DNA from: Methylobacillus rhizosphaerae
Lineage (GTDB): Bacteria; Pseudomonadota; Gammaproteobacteria; Burkholderiales; Methylophilaceae
Reading direction: 5' to 3'
Length of the DNA stretch: 64,000 bases
Assembly (NCBI RefSeq): GCF_900187985.1
Contig: NZ_FZOA01000002.1
Span: 251,657 to 315,656 of the forward strand
Numbering within the stretch: position 1 is the first letter of the stretch; the number at the start of each line of letters is the position of its first letter. A program made the position numbers and the translations under genes. The notes below the pieces were generated by a model. The model was not told the DNA's origin. It saw only the letters and a program-made list of their open reading frames with translations, and did no database searches. Of this stretch, positions 27,015 through 35,024 are shown piece after piece.

Positions 27015-27821
27015 ATCAGGCGCTTGGCGCGTGCCGCTTCGGACCGTGCCACTTGAAAAGAGATAGCAACTCGTGAAGAACAGATTGCAAACGTTGCATT
27101 GATTCTGGCGAGACATCAACTTCCCCGTAGTGCCCATCGGCCATAGTGGAACCATATTTGGAGCCATTCAGGCAATTAAGCACAAGTGCGCCTCCTGGAG
27201 CATTGATGAGATTGTTTGCAATGGGCTTCAGCTCAAGCGGTTGTGGGTTTCTTCCTGCTCCGAGCCCTCTTGAGCGGTCTTCAAGGTGCTGAGATGTATT
27301 ACGGACTCCACGAAGATCCGGAAAGTTTGCGGCGATCTGCTCGTGTAGTTCAGCAACCCTCAGGGGGACATCCGGCTCCTTTGCTAGCACGCCAAGAAAC
27401 TTATCGAATGCATCGAGGGCGTACAGAAACGCGCGCGCATAGATAAACGGCAGGTTGTGTTCAAACTCACGAGGGATGCCACCGTTAGACCACTTTTCCC
27501 GCTTGAAGCGGACCTCTGCCTCGAAGTGAATCGCCTCCCAATCTTCATGAGACATGCGACCGCCAAGTTCTTGTTCGACTGCGCGTTGAATCTCTGCACG
27601 ACGCTGCGAGTCACGCTCCCAAACTTCTCGACCTGCGAAGGAGGGGCGGATCGACTGGACACTGGCGAACAAATTGAGCGCCGCGTTGGCCTCAAAGAAC
27701 TGAGACTCGAGAGAGCGAAGCTGTCCCTCAACTCGCCAAGCCCAGTCTCTGTCATCCGAGTCGAGCCATGTGCCAGGGATGGTGATCTCAAAAACAAACA
27801 TGGTCTCTTCCTGATGCCCAA
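26963..27821 (-). mobile_element. Integron gene cassette A (859 bp)
   Basis: Cassette from the core box GTTGGGC (27816-27822, full match to GTTRRRY) to the cut inside attC A. It carries one gene on the cassette strand. A 13-bp match between the cassette start and the complement of its attC R'' end shows that start and end belong together. GC content looks near that of the chromosome, unlike cassette B, so the two cassettes probably came from different sources. Confidence 0.85.
27016..27801 (-). CDS. Cassette A protein, HEPN-like, unknown function
   Basis: Protein of 261 residues that I cannot name. An AGGAAGAG Shine-Dalgarno precedes the ATG, 14 bp inside the cassette. No signal peptide is seen. 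It looks mostly helical; FIYARAFLYALDAFDKFL is followed by LRGVRNTSQH, where R167-x4-H172 fits the HEPN RNase signature. It ends with a strand-helix unit (YGEVDVSPESMQRLQSVL). HEPN domains serve as RNases in toxin-antitoxin, abortive infection and CRISPR effectors. Whether this one cuts RNA is not shown, and the R-x4-H match alone could be chance. Confidence 0.72.
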   Translation of the reverse strand: MFVFEITIPGTWLDSDDRDWAWRVEGQLRSLESQFFEANAALNLFASVQSIRPSFAGREVWERDSQRRAEIQRAVEQELGGRMSHEDWEAIHFEAEVRFKREKWSNGGIPREFEHNLPFIYARAFLYALDAFDKFLGVLAKEPDVPLRVAELHEQIAANFPDLRGVRNTSQHLEDRSRGLGAGRNPQPLELKPIANNLINAPGGALVLNCLNGSKYGSTMADGHYGEVDVSPESMQRLQSVLHELLSLFKWHGPKRHAPSA

Positions 27822-27822
27822 C

Positions 27823-28113
27823 TAAAAGTAGACACCCTAAAAATGCACGAGAAATGCACCTCTGGGGTGTATAAACTGGTTGTTGTTTTGTAAATGATTG
27901 ATTTCATTATTTTTAAATATTATGGCGCACCCTAATTTTGCAGATAATGACACTACATAATAAATCTCAAAAGTTACTGTAAATCATTAGGAGCGGAGCG
28001 AGCTACTCCAGCTCCAGCTTTCTCAAACAGTAAAATTAAACTGCATCATATAACCGTTTCATTTCGTCTGGGGTACTGAATCAAATAGTCAAACTTGATT
28101 GATTGCCTACTTT
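27823..28113. other. Non-coding stretch at the 5' boundary of cassette A; possible attI remnant
   Basis: AT-rich, with no gene. Two 15-bp direct repeats (CACCCTAAAAATGCA at 27833-27847 and CACCCTAATTTTGCA at 27928-27942) match at 12 positions, 95 bp apart. A shorter repeat AAATGCAC occurs twice, 11 bp apart (27841 and 27852). A hairpin with a GGAGC-GGAG / CTCC-A-GCTCC stem lies at 27990-28015. Since no attC precedes cassette A, the sequence around GTTGGGC could be an attI site or its remnant; direct repeats beside the core are a feature of attI sites, but these are spaced too widely for a confident call. Confidence 0.4.
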
Positions 28114-29301
28114 CTATGATTGCAGCATGTGCCGGATACGCTCGGCGGCTTCTACGCATTCTGCCAATGATGCTACCAGCGCAATGCGGACAAATCCTTG
28201 TCCTGGATTGACGCCATGTGCTTCACGCGCGAGGAAGCTGCCGGGCAGCACGGTGACGTTATAGTCGCGATACAACTGCAAGGCAAAATCAGTGTCTGAC
28301 TGGTTGGTGTAGGCCCAGAGGTAGAAGGCAGCATCTGGCAGTTCGACATCCAGCACTTCCTGCAGTATCGGCGTGACGGTGGCGAATTTTTCTGCATACA
28401 GGCGGCGGTTTTCCACCACGTGCACTTCGTCCTGCCATGCTGCTGCGCTGGCAGCCTGCACTGCCGGGTTCATGGCGCAGCCGTGATAAGTGCGGTAGAG
28501 CAGGAATTTTTCCAGCAGCTGGGCATCGCCTGCGACAAAACCGGAACGCATGCCGGGTACGTTGGAGCGTTTGGAGAGCGAGCTGAATACCACCAGCCGT
28601 GTATAGTCGCGGCCGAGCAGGCGGGCGGCCTGCAATGCGCCCAGTGGTGGGTTGGTTTCATCAAAATAGATTTCTGAATAGCATTCATCGGCTGCAATGA
28701 CAAAGCCATAACGATCAGACAGCGAGAAGATTTCACGCCACTGATCCAGTGTCAGTACTTTGCCGGAAGGGTTGCCGGGGGAGCAGACATACACCAGTTG
28801 CGTGCGTTGCAGCACACTTTCCGGGACGGTGTTGAACTCCATGGCAAAGTCGTTGCCAGGCAATGTGTTGAGAAAATAAGGCTCTGCACCGGCAAGAAAG
28901 GCTGCACCCTCATAAATCTGGTAGAAAGGGTTGGGGCTGATGACGATGGGTTGTGGACGGCTGCTGTCTATCACTGTCTGGGCAAATGCGAACAGTGCTT
29001 CCCGGCTGCCGTTGACTGGGATGATTTCAGTCTCTGCATTCAATGCCGGAATCTGGTAACGCCTGGACAGCCACTGGGCAATGGTGTTGCGCAGGGAGGC
29101 TATGCCCAGGGTGGTCGGGTAGCTGGCGAGCCCGGCAAGATTGTCTGCGAGTGCAGAGGAAATCAGCGCTGGTGTCGCATGCTTGGGTTCACCGATGGAG
29201 AGATTGATGTGGGCATATTCCGCATTGGGCGTTACGCCTGCAAACAGGTCGCGTAATCGCTGGAAAGGATAGGGCTGTAATTTGTTCAGGTCTGGATTCA
29301 T
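28114..29301 (-). CDS. dapC: Succinyldiaminopimelate transaminase DapC
   Basis: PLP-dependent class I/II aminotransferase of lysine and peptidoglycan precursor synthesis. The N-terminus MNPDLNKLQPYPFQRLRDLF and the INLSIGEPKH motif are typical of the betaproteobacterial DapC family. The PLP lysine lies in SSLSKRSNVPGMRSGF. Length is 395 residues. It faces the integron cassettes on the same strand, with 291 bp between. It is followed upstream by a GT41-type gene with which it shares no obvious function. Confidence 0.88.
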   Translation of the reverse strand: MNPDLNKLQPYPFQRLRDLFAGVTPNAEYAHINLSIGEPKHATPALISSALADNLAGLASYPTTLGIASLRNTIAQWLSRRYQIPALNAETEIIPVNGSREALFAFAQTVIDSSRPQPIVISPNPFYQIYEGAAFLAGAEPYFLNTLPGNDFAMEFNTVPESVLQRTQLVYVCSPGNPSGKVLTLDQWREIFSLSDRYGFVIAADECYSEIYFDETNPPLGALQAARLLGRDYTRLVVFSSLSKRSNVPGMRSGFVAGDAQLLEKFLLYRTYHGCAMNPAVQAASAAAWQDEVHVVENRRLYAEKFATVTPILQEVLDVELPDAAFYLWAYTNQSDTDFALQLYRDYNVTVLPGSFLAREAHGVNPGQGFVRIALVASLAECVEAAERIRHMLQS

Positions 29302-29355
29302 GTTGAGTATTATAAACTGTGTCTTTATCCGGTAGTAAGGCTGAATGCCTGGGTT

Positions 29356-31437
29356 TCAGGTGTTGCAGTGCGCCTGCCACCATGTGCGATAGAGCGTTTC
29401 CAGGTCGCGTGTGAAGCCGGGAGTATCAAACAGGGGTGATGAAGTGCGGGCAGCCAGCAGGTGCTGGCGATATTGCTGTAGCAGCGCAGGGGATGAGGCA
29501 AGTTTCCGCGCCAGGGCTTCGTAGTCTGCCAGGCTGCTGGTGATGAGTTCCGGCAGGCCTGCAGCGTGCAGCAGGCTGGCTGCCACACGGCTGGCGAATG
29601 ATGTTCCCTGGCAGGTCAGGAGCGGGACACCCATCCACAAGGCGTCGCTGGCTGTGGTATGGGCGTTATACGGCTGTGTGTCCAGGAACAGATCGGCATG
29701 GGCATGGCGTGCAAGGTGCTGATCGAGCGGGATGCGCGGGGCGAATATCAGCCGCCCTGGGTCAATGCCGTGCGATGTCGCTGTCTGGCGCAAGTTTGCA
29801 CTGGCAGTTGTATTACTCTCCAGCAACCAGAGAACGCTACCAGGCTGGTGGTGCAGCAGGCGCATCCAGCAGGCAAACACTTCGGGCGTGATCTTGAAGC
29901 TCTGGTTGAAGCAGCAATAGACAAAACCCTGTTCCGGCAGGCCACAGGCCGCGCGGCTGGGAGTGTCGGCGACTGGTCGTTGGGTGTCGTTGGGCTGGTA
30001 GGCGTGCGGCAACAATGCCAGTTTTTCTGCATAGTCTGCTTGTGCTGTGGCTGGCGTCAGTATGGCATCTGAGATCAGGTAATCCACGAAAGTGGCGCCC
30101 ATAGTACCGGGAAAGCCCAGCCAGGATGCCTGGATGGAAGCCGGACGCAAGGCCAGGATGGCGCTGCGGCTGGCCTGTGTATAACCGGTCAGGTCGATCA
30201 GGATGTCTACATGGTCAGCATGGATGCGTTGTGCTGCCTGCTGGATTGATAGCGGGCGGATATCGACAAAATTGTCGACTGCTTGCATCAGGCGCCTACG
30301 TGCTGGTGTTCCATCATCTATGCCATAGGAGTAGGCGCTGATACTGAAGTTGTCCCTGTTGTGTCGTTCCAGCATTTCAGTCACAAGCGAGGCCAGCGGG
30401 TGCAGGCGGAAATCGCAGGACAGATAGCCGATATGCAGCTTGTCCTTGTTGCGTGTAGTCCTGCTGGAAAGAGGGGGGCTGCCTAACAGTTTGCCATGGC
30501 GTGACTGGGTCCATTGTTTGGCACATTGCAATTGTTCCTGTGGGGTAGTCCCGGGCATCGCGAGAAAGGCAAAAGGAGAAACCTGCGCATCGGGAAATTC
30601 GCGTACCCAGCGCCTGATTTCGTGGATGTCTTCATCAAGTGTACGCCAGTCACAAGCGTGCTGGCGCTGGTGGAGCAGATGTACTCTGGCATGGAATAGT
30701 TCTGGATTGAGTTCAAGCGCGCGTTCATAGCAGGCAATCGCTTCGGGTAGTTGCTGTAATTCCCGCAATACATTGCCCAGATTGTTATGAATATCCGCAT
30801 CTGCGGGGGCCAGAATTAGGGCCTGGCGGTAGCAGGCGGCGGCCTGCATTGCCTGTCCCTGCTCCCGCCATGCGTTGCCCAGGTTGTAATGCCACGCAGC
30901 ATTTCCGGGCTCCAGTTGCATCAGCTCCTGAAAGCATTGCGCTGCCTGGGGAAAATTGCCTGATTTCTGGGCATGGTTGCCCAGCGCTTGCAATGCGTGG
31001 TGCAGGCCAGTCCTGATGTCTGCATCCTGAGGGGCGCATCGCAGTGCTTCACGATAAGTGAGGAGCGCTGCTTCGGGTTGGTCGGCAGCAAGTTGTGTTG
31101 CTGCCAGGTTCTGCCGCAAATCGTTATCATCGGGGGCCAATTTTAGCCCCTGTTGGAATTGATGAATGGCAGCTTCAAGCTGTCCACTGGCACGCAGCGC
31201 CAGCCCGAGATTGTTGTGCTGGTCCGGATTGCCGGGCAGCAGGCGGATAGCGGCGCTGATATGTTCAATGGCCTCCTGATATCGTTCGCACTGATGGCAA
31301 AGCACACCTAAATAGTGCTGGCCATGGGCATGTTGCGGCATGGCTGCCAGCAACTGACGATAAAGACGTTCTGCCTGGGGGAGCTGACCCTGGCGATGGG
31401 CTTCCAGGGCGGAGTGAAATAGCTGGTCTGGGTTCAT
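29356..31437 (-). CDS. TPR protein with GT41 (O-GlcNAc transferase-like) domain
   Basis: Protein of 693 residues. The N-terminal third is a run of TPR repeats, seen as spaced NxLGN/A-x-YRQAL patterns (AAWHYNLGNAWREQGQAMQA, DIHNNLGNVLRE). From about 270 on lies a GT-B catalytic domain of the OGT/SPINDLY family, with QASWLGFPGTMG, FVYCCFNQSFKITPE and DTQPYNAHTTASDALWMGVP. In bacteria such proteins glycosylate serine/threonine on surface proteins or flagellins, or act on glycans. No acceptor gene is nearby. It has no signal peptide, so it acts in the cytoplasm. Substrate unknown. Confidence 0.85.
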   Translation of the reverse strand: MNPDQLFHSALEAHRQGQLPQAERLYRQLLAAMPQHAHGQHYLGVLCHQCERYQEAIEHISAAIRLLPGNPDQHNNLGLALRASGQLEAAIHQFQQGLKLAPDDNDLRQNLAATQLAADQPEAALLTYREALRCAPQDADIRTGLHHALQALGNHAQKSGNFPQAAQCFQELMQLEPGNAAWHYNLGNAWREQGQAMQAAACYRQALILAPADADIHNNLGNVLRELQQLPEAIACYERALELNPELFHARVHLLHQRQHACDWRTLDEDIHEIRRWVREFPDAQVSPFAFLAMPGTTPQEQLQCAKQWTQSRHGKLLGSPPLSSRTTRNKDKLHIGYLSCDFRLHPLASLVTEMLERHNRDNFSISAYSYGIDDGTPARRRLMQAVDNFVDIRPLSIQQAAQRIHADHVDILIDLTGYTQASRSAILALRPASIQASWLGFPGTMGATFVDYLISDAILTPATAQADYAEKLALLPHAYQPNDTQRPVADTPSRAACGLPEQGFVYCCFNQSFKITPEVFACWMRLLHHQPGSVLWLLESNTTASANLRQTATSHGIDPGRLIFAPRIPLDQHLARHAHADLFLDTQPYNAHTTASDALWMGVPLLTCQGTSFASRVAASLLHAAGLPELITSSLADYEALARKLASSPALLQQYRQHLLAARTSSPLFDTPGFTRDLETLYRTWWQAHCNT

Positions 31438-31479
31438 GGCAGCATTAAACCATAGAAGGGTAGTGCCGGATAAGGCAGT

Positions 31480-33462
31480 CTAGATTGAGGCATCCTGCTG
31501 GCATTCCATGATGTGGGCAGGATAGCAGGCAAGGCCCTGTACCAGGCGTTTCAGCCCATACTGGCGCAGCGCAAAACGGTTGGGGTCCAGGGCAGCCAGC
31601 AAAGCTGTATCCACGGGAGCAGGTTCGCCACTGATGGCACAAGCCAGTATCTCGGCTGCGAGAGGGGCTGTGGTCAGGCCCTTGGAGCCATGACCGGTAT
31701 TGACGTATAAGCCGGGTAGCCAGGGCAGGCTGGAAACGGGGTCGGCTGTGTAGCGCGGCGGCCTGGCTTGCAGTTGCGCATAGTCAAACAGAGGGCCGAC
31801 CAGGGGCAGGTAGTCGGGGCTGGTGCAGCGTATGGCCGCGCGACCTTGAGGAATCTGCGGCATCAGGCTTGCATACAGCTCAGGCGCAGTGCGTGCCAGC
31901 ATGGCGAGGTTCAGTTCGTGGTCTGCCGCGCGCACGGATGTGTCATGGTCATCCGGTGTAAAAGTTGCGCCCAGGCAATAGCCATCCGGCAGTAGTGGAC
32001 CAATATAGCCATCGGAGCAAAGGAGGGTGCGCAGGGGTGGCGTATCGGTCAGCGGCTGTAATTGACTGACCTGGCCGCGTACTGCGGACAAGGGAAGGTG
32101 GGCGCTCTGTGAGAAGTCCATGATCTGGTTTGCGTTGGCAAGAATGACGATTTCTGCTTCGGCTAATAGAGTGTGCTGGCTCCAGACTTGCCATCCATCC
32201 GGGGTCTGTTGCAGCCTGCTGGCATGGGTCGTGAACATGGTTGTGATGCTGGGGTGGCTGGCCAGGGCCTCGCAATAGGCACGCGGCCTGACCCAAGCTG
32301 CTTCGGGGAAATACAGCGCATCATGGAGTAGGGCAGTGCCGGCAAGCTGGCTGGCTTCTTCAGCATTGACGCGGCGCAATAACTCCGGCGTATAACCCTG
32401 GGCTGCGATAGTGTCGCAGCGCTCCTGTTCCCGCTCATCATAGGCCAGTTGCAGCATGCCGCAGCGATCATGCTGTCCTTGTTGCTGCAGGCCCAGAAGC
32501 TGTAGCAGGCGCAGGCTGTGCAAATAACCGTTGAGCGACAAGCGTCCCAATGGCACATCCTGCCGGGTGAGCTTGGGATAGAGCACGCCTAGTGGGTTGC
32601 CGGAGGCTTTTTGACCCACGGTATTTTCCTGCTCCATGAGTGTCACCTGCCAACCGCGTTCAGCCAACGCGCGACTGGTGGCCGTTCCGGCAATGCCGCC
32701 ACCGATGACGATGGCTCGTCCGGGCTGTGGTGCCAATCTTTTATTTTTCGTGAAGCGTCCGCACAACATTTCGCGCTTGCGGCCATGGCCTGCTACCTTA
32801 TGCACCTCAAAACCGGCTGCCTGCAAACCTCGCTTGACTATGCCGGCGCTGGTGAAGGTGGCAAAGGTAGTCTCGGCATGTGAATGGGCAGCCATGTTGC
32901 TGAATAATGCCGGCTGCCACATGTCGGGATTGCGGGATGGGGCGAAGCCGTCCAGGAACCAGGCATCCGCATGAGCACCCAGTCGCGGTAGGCAGTCCAG
33001 CACATCTCCCACAATCAGGATGAGCTGAACCTTGCCTGATGCAAACACCAGCCGCTGCCATCCGGGCACGATCTGCTTGTATTGCGCGAGCAGGGCGTCA
33101 CGATAACTGCCCAGTGACGGCCATAAAGCCAGGGCGCGTGCCAGGTCTTCATGAGAAAGTGGATATTTTTCCACGCTGACAAAATGCAGGCGTGCATCGG
33201 CTGGTGCCGTTTGTTCCCATAATTGCCAGGCGCAAAGAAAATTCAGGCCGGTGCCGAAACCTGTTTCCACAATCGTGAAACAGGGTTGTTGCAGGCATTG
33301 CCAGCGTTCTTGCAGCTGGTTATGTTGCAGGAATACATGGCGTGTTTCATCCAGGCCGCTGTCGCGGGAAAAATAGACATCCCCGAAAACCGGGGAATAG
33401 GGTTGTCCTTCGCGCCATTCCAGGGTTGCCTGGTGATGAAGGGTATCTGCATGCGTCGACAT
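31480..33462 (-). CDS. mnmC: Bifunctional tRNA mnm5s2U34 biosynthesis protein MnmC
   Basis: Fused enzyme for the last steps of mnm5s2U34 in tRNA. The N-terminal SAM-dependent methyltransferase half (FSIVETGFGTGLNFL-like motif and WFLDGFAPSRNPDMW) is joined to a C-terminal FAD oxidase half that begins with AIVIGGGIAGTATSRALAERG at about residue 249. The length of 660 residues is full. It is divergent from modA. This is one of several tRNA-modification genes in the window (queG, queF, miaA, tsaE). Confidence 0.96.
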   Translation of the reverse strand: MSTHADTLHHQATLEWREGQPYSPVFGDVYFSRDSGLDETRHVFLQHNQLQERWQCLQQPCFTIVETGFGTGLNFLCAWQLWEQTAPADARLHFVSVEKYPLSHEDLARALALWPSLGSYRDALLAQYKQIVPGWQRLVFASGKVQLILIVGDVLDCLPRLGAHADAWFLDGFAPSRNPDMWQPALFSNMAAHSHAETTFATFTSAGIVKRGLQAAGFEVHKVAGHGRKREMLCGRFTKNKRLAPQPGRAIVIGGGIAGTATSRALAERGWQVTLMEQENTVGQKASGNPLGVLYPKLTRQDVPLGRLSLNGYLHSLRLLQLLGLQQQGQHDRCGMLQLAYDEREQERCDTIAAQGYTPELLRRVNAEEASQLAGTALLHDALYFPEAAWVRPRAYCEALASHPSITTMFTTHASRLQQTPDGWQVWSQHTLLAEAEIVILANANQIMDFSQSAHLPLSAVRGQVSQLQPLTDTPPLRTLLCSDGYIGPLLPDGYCLGATFTPDDHDTSVRAADHELNLAMLARTAPELYASLMPQIPQGRAAIRCTSPDYLPLVGPLFDYAQLQARPPRYTADPVSSLPWLPGLYVNTGHGSKGLTTAPLAAEILACAISGEPAPVDTALLAALDPNRFALRQYGLKRLVQGLACYPAHIMECQQDASI

Positions 33463-33491
33463 ATTTTCTACTGGTCAGCTTATATATTTTT

Positions 33492-33517
33492 CGTTATATT
33501 TCTTGGTAAATAATGCG
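33492..33517 (+). promoter_or_regulatory. Possible ModE-type operator upstream of modA
   Basis: CGTTATAT followed by a spacer and an imperfect inverted half (AATAATGCG). The left half equals the ModE consensus half site, the right half fits poorly. It lies about 50 bp before the modA start, where molybdate repression would be expected. Confidence 0.3.
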
Positions 33518-33566
33518 GGTGCTGATTATTTAATCATCTCATTTCCATCAAGTGAAAGCATATATC

Positions 33567-34337
33567 ATGAAATCCTTGGCTTTATGCCTGTTATTGTCAT
33601 TTGGCCTGGTACTGACCCAGGCTGCCCAAGCTGAACCTGCTCGTGTGGCTGCTGCAGCGGATCTCAAGTTTGCACTGGAAGCGTTATCCCAGGTATATGA
33701 AAAACAAGGCAATGAAAAACCTGCCATCACGTATGCGGCATCAGGTGCGATTACTACGCAGATCAGCAATGGCGCACCATTTGAGCTGTTCCTCTCTGCT
33801 GATGAAGATTATGTGCTCAGGTTGAATTCGGGCGGCTTCACGCAGGATGAGGGGGTATTGTACGCGACAGGGCACCTGGTGATTGTGGCACCTAAGCAGT
33901 CATCCCTGGATGTTGATGCTGAACTCAAGGGATTACAGGCAGCCCTGAACGCTGGCAAGCTGCAGCGTTTTGCGATTGCCAATCCCGAGCATGCGCCTTA
34001 TGGACGCCGTGCCGTAGAAGTACTCAAACATGCCGGCGTGTGGGAGCAGATTCAACCCAGGCTGGTGCTGGGAGAGAATGTGGCCCAAGCGACACAATTT
34101 GCCATCAGCGGTTCTACTGACGGTGGTATCGTGGCGCTTTCTCTCGTCAAGTCTCCTCAACTGGCCAATACCGTGAAATATGCAGAAATTCCGGAAAGCT
34201 GGCATAGTCCGCAACGTCAGCGCATGGTACTGCTGAAAAACGCCAAGGCTGGTGCCAAGGCATTCTATGAATTCCTGCAGCAGCCAGCTGCACGCGAAGT
34301 GTTCCGTCAATACGGTTTTGCGTTGCCGGGAGAGTAG
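33567..34337 (+). CDS. modA: Molybdate-binding periplasmic protein ModA
   Basis: Substrate-binding protein of the molybdate importer. The signal peptide ends at TQAAQA; the mature protein starts EPARVAAAADLKFALE, followed by the oxyanion-binding ASGAITTQISNGAPFELFLSADE region. ATG 33567 is used; an upstream GTG at 33552 is less likely because it would add residues before a normal signal sequence. Length is 256 residues. It is the first gene of modABC plus a methyltransferase gene. Confidence 0.94.
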   Translation: MKSLALCLLLSFGLVLTQAAQAEPARVAAAADLKFALEALSQVYEKQGNEKPAITYAASGAITTQISNGAPFELFLSADEDYVLRLNSGGFTQDEGVLYATGHLVIVAPKQSSLDVDAELKGLQAALNAGKLQRFAIANPEHAPYGRRAVEVLKHAGVWEQIQPRLVLGENVAQATQFAISGSTDGGIVALSLVKSPQLANTVKYAEIPESWHSPQRQRMVLLKNAKAGAKAFYEFLQQPAAREVFRQYGFALPGE

Positions 34338-34343
34338 AGCGGC

Positions 34344-35024
34344 ATGGACTGGATTGCCCTCGGACTGTCACTCAAGCTTGGCATCATGACAATTCTGGTG
34401 CTGGTGCCATTGGCCCTGCTGGTGGCGCGTTGGTTGGCCTATCGCCAATGTGTGGGCAAACCCGTGATCGAAGCGTTACTTGCTGTGCCGTTGGTGCTGC
34501 CACCTACGGTGGTTGGTTATTACCTCCTTGTCGGGCTGGGCAGCCAATCCTGGCTTGGACAATGGCTGATGCAGTGGACTGGCCATTTGCTGGTATTTCA
34601 TTTTTCCGGACTGTTGGTGGCCTCCATCATTGTCAATATTCCCTTTGCCGTGCAGCCTATCCAGCGGGGGTTTGAATCCATCCCGCAGGAGGTGCGTGAT
34701 GCCGCTGCATGTTGCGGCATGTCGCCGTTACGCAGCCTGCTGACGGTGGAATTGCCGCTGGCCTGGCCTGGGATTGTGACTGCGATTGTGCTGACGTTTG
34801 CCCATACGCTGGGAGAGTTTGGGGTCGTATTGATGGTGGGGGGCAGCCTGCCAGGAGAAACCAAGACTATTGCCATCAGTATTTATGACCGGGTCCAGGC
34901 CCTGGATTTTGCAGCAGCAGGCAATATGTCGCTGATGCTGCTGGTGTTCTCCATTATTGTCCTGGCATTGGCCAACAGTCTTTCCCGGCGCTTTGGACGC
35001 CGAGGCAGTTATCATGACCTCTGA
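34344..35024 (+). CDS. modB: Molybdate ABC transporter permease ModB
   Basis: Inner-membrane permease of 226 residues with five to six helices. The ATPase-contact EAA loop is visible in DAAACCGMSPLRSLLTVELP, and the family segment VLPPTVVGYYLL near residue 50. It lies 6 bp after modA, and its end overlaps modC by 11 bp. Confidence 0.95.
   Translation: MDWIALGLSLKLGIMTILVLVPLALLVARWLAYRQCVGKPVIEALLAVPLVLPPTVVGYYLLVGLGSQSWLGQWLMQWTGHLLVFHFSGLLVASIIVNIPFAVQPIQRGFESIPQEVRDAAACCGMSPLRSLLTVELPLAWPGIVTAIVLTFAHTLGEFGVVLMVGGSLPGETKTIAISIYDRVQALDFAAAGNMSLMLLVFSIIVLALANSLSRRFGRRGSYHDL

Noticed and set aside
26229..27167. Longer reading frame for cassette B, extending to 27167
   Set aside because: The extension crosses attC A and the 3' end of the cassette A gene, and has no ribosome site; the true gene cannot start before the core box at 26957-26963.
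27990..28015. Hairpin GGAGC-GGAG / CTCC-A-GCTCC as a terminator
   Set aside because: No T run on either side on either strand; kept only as part of the description of the gap.
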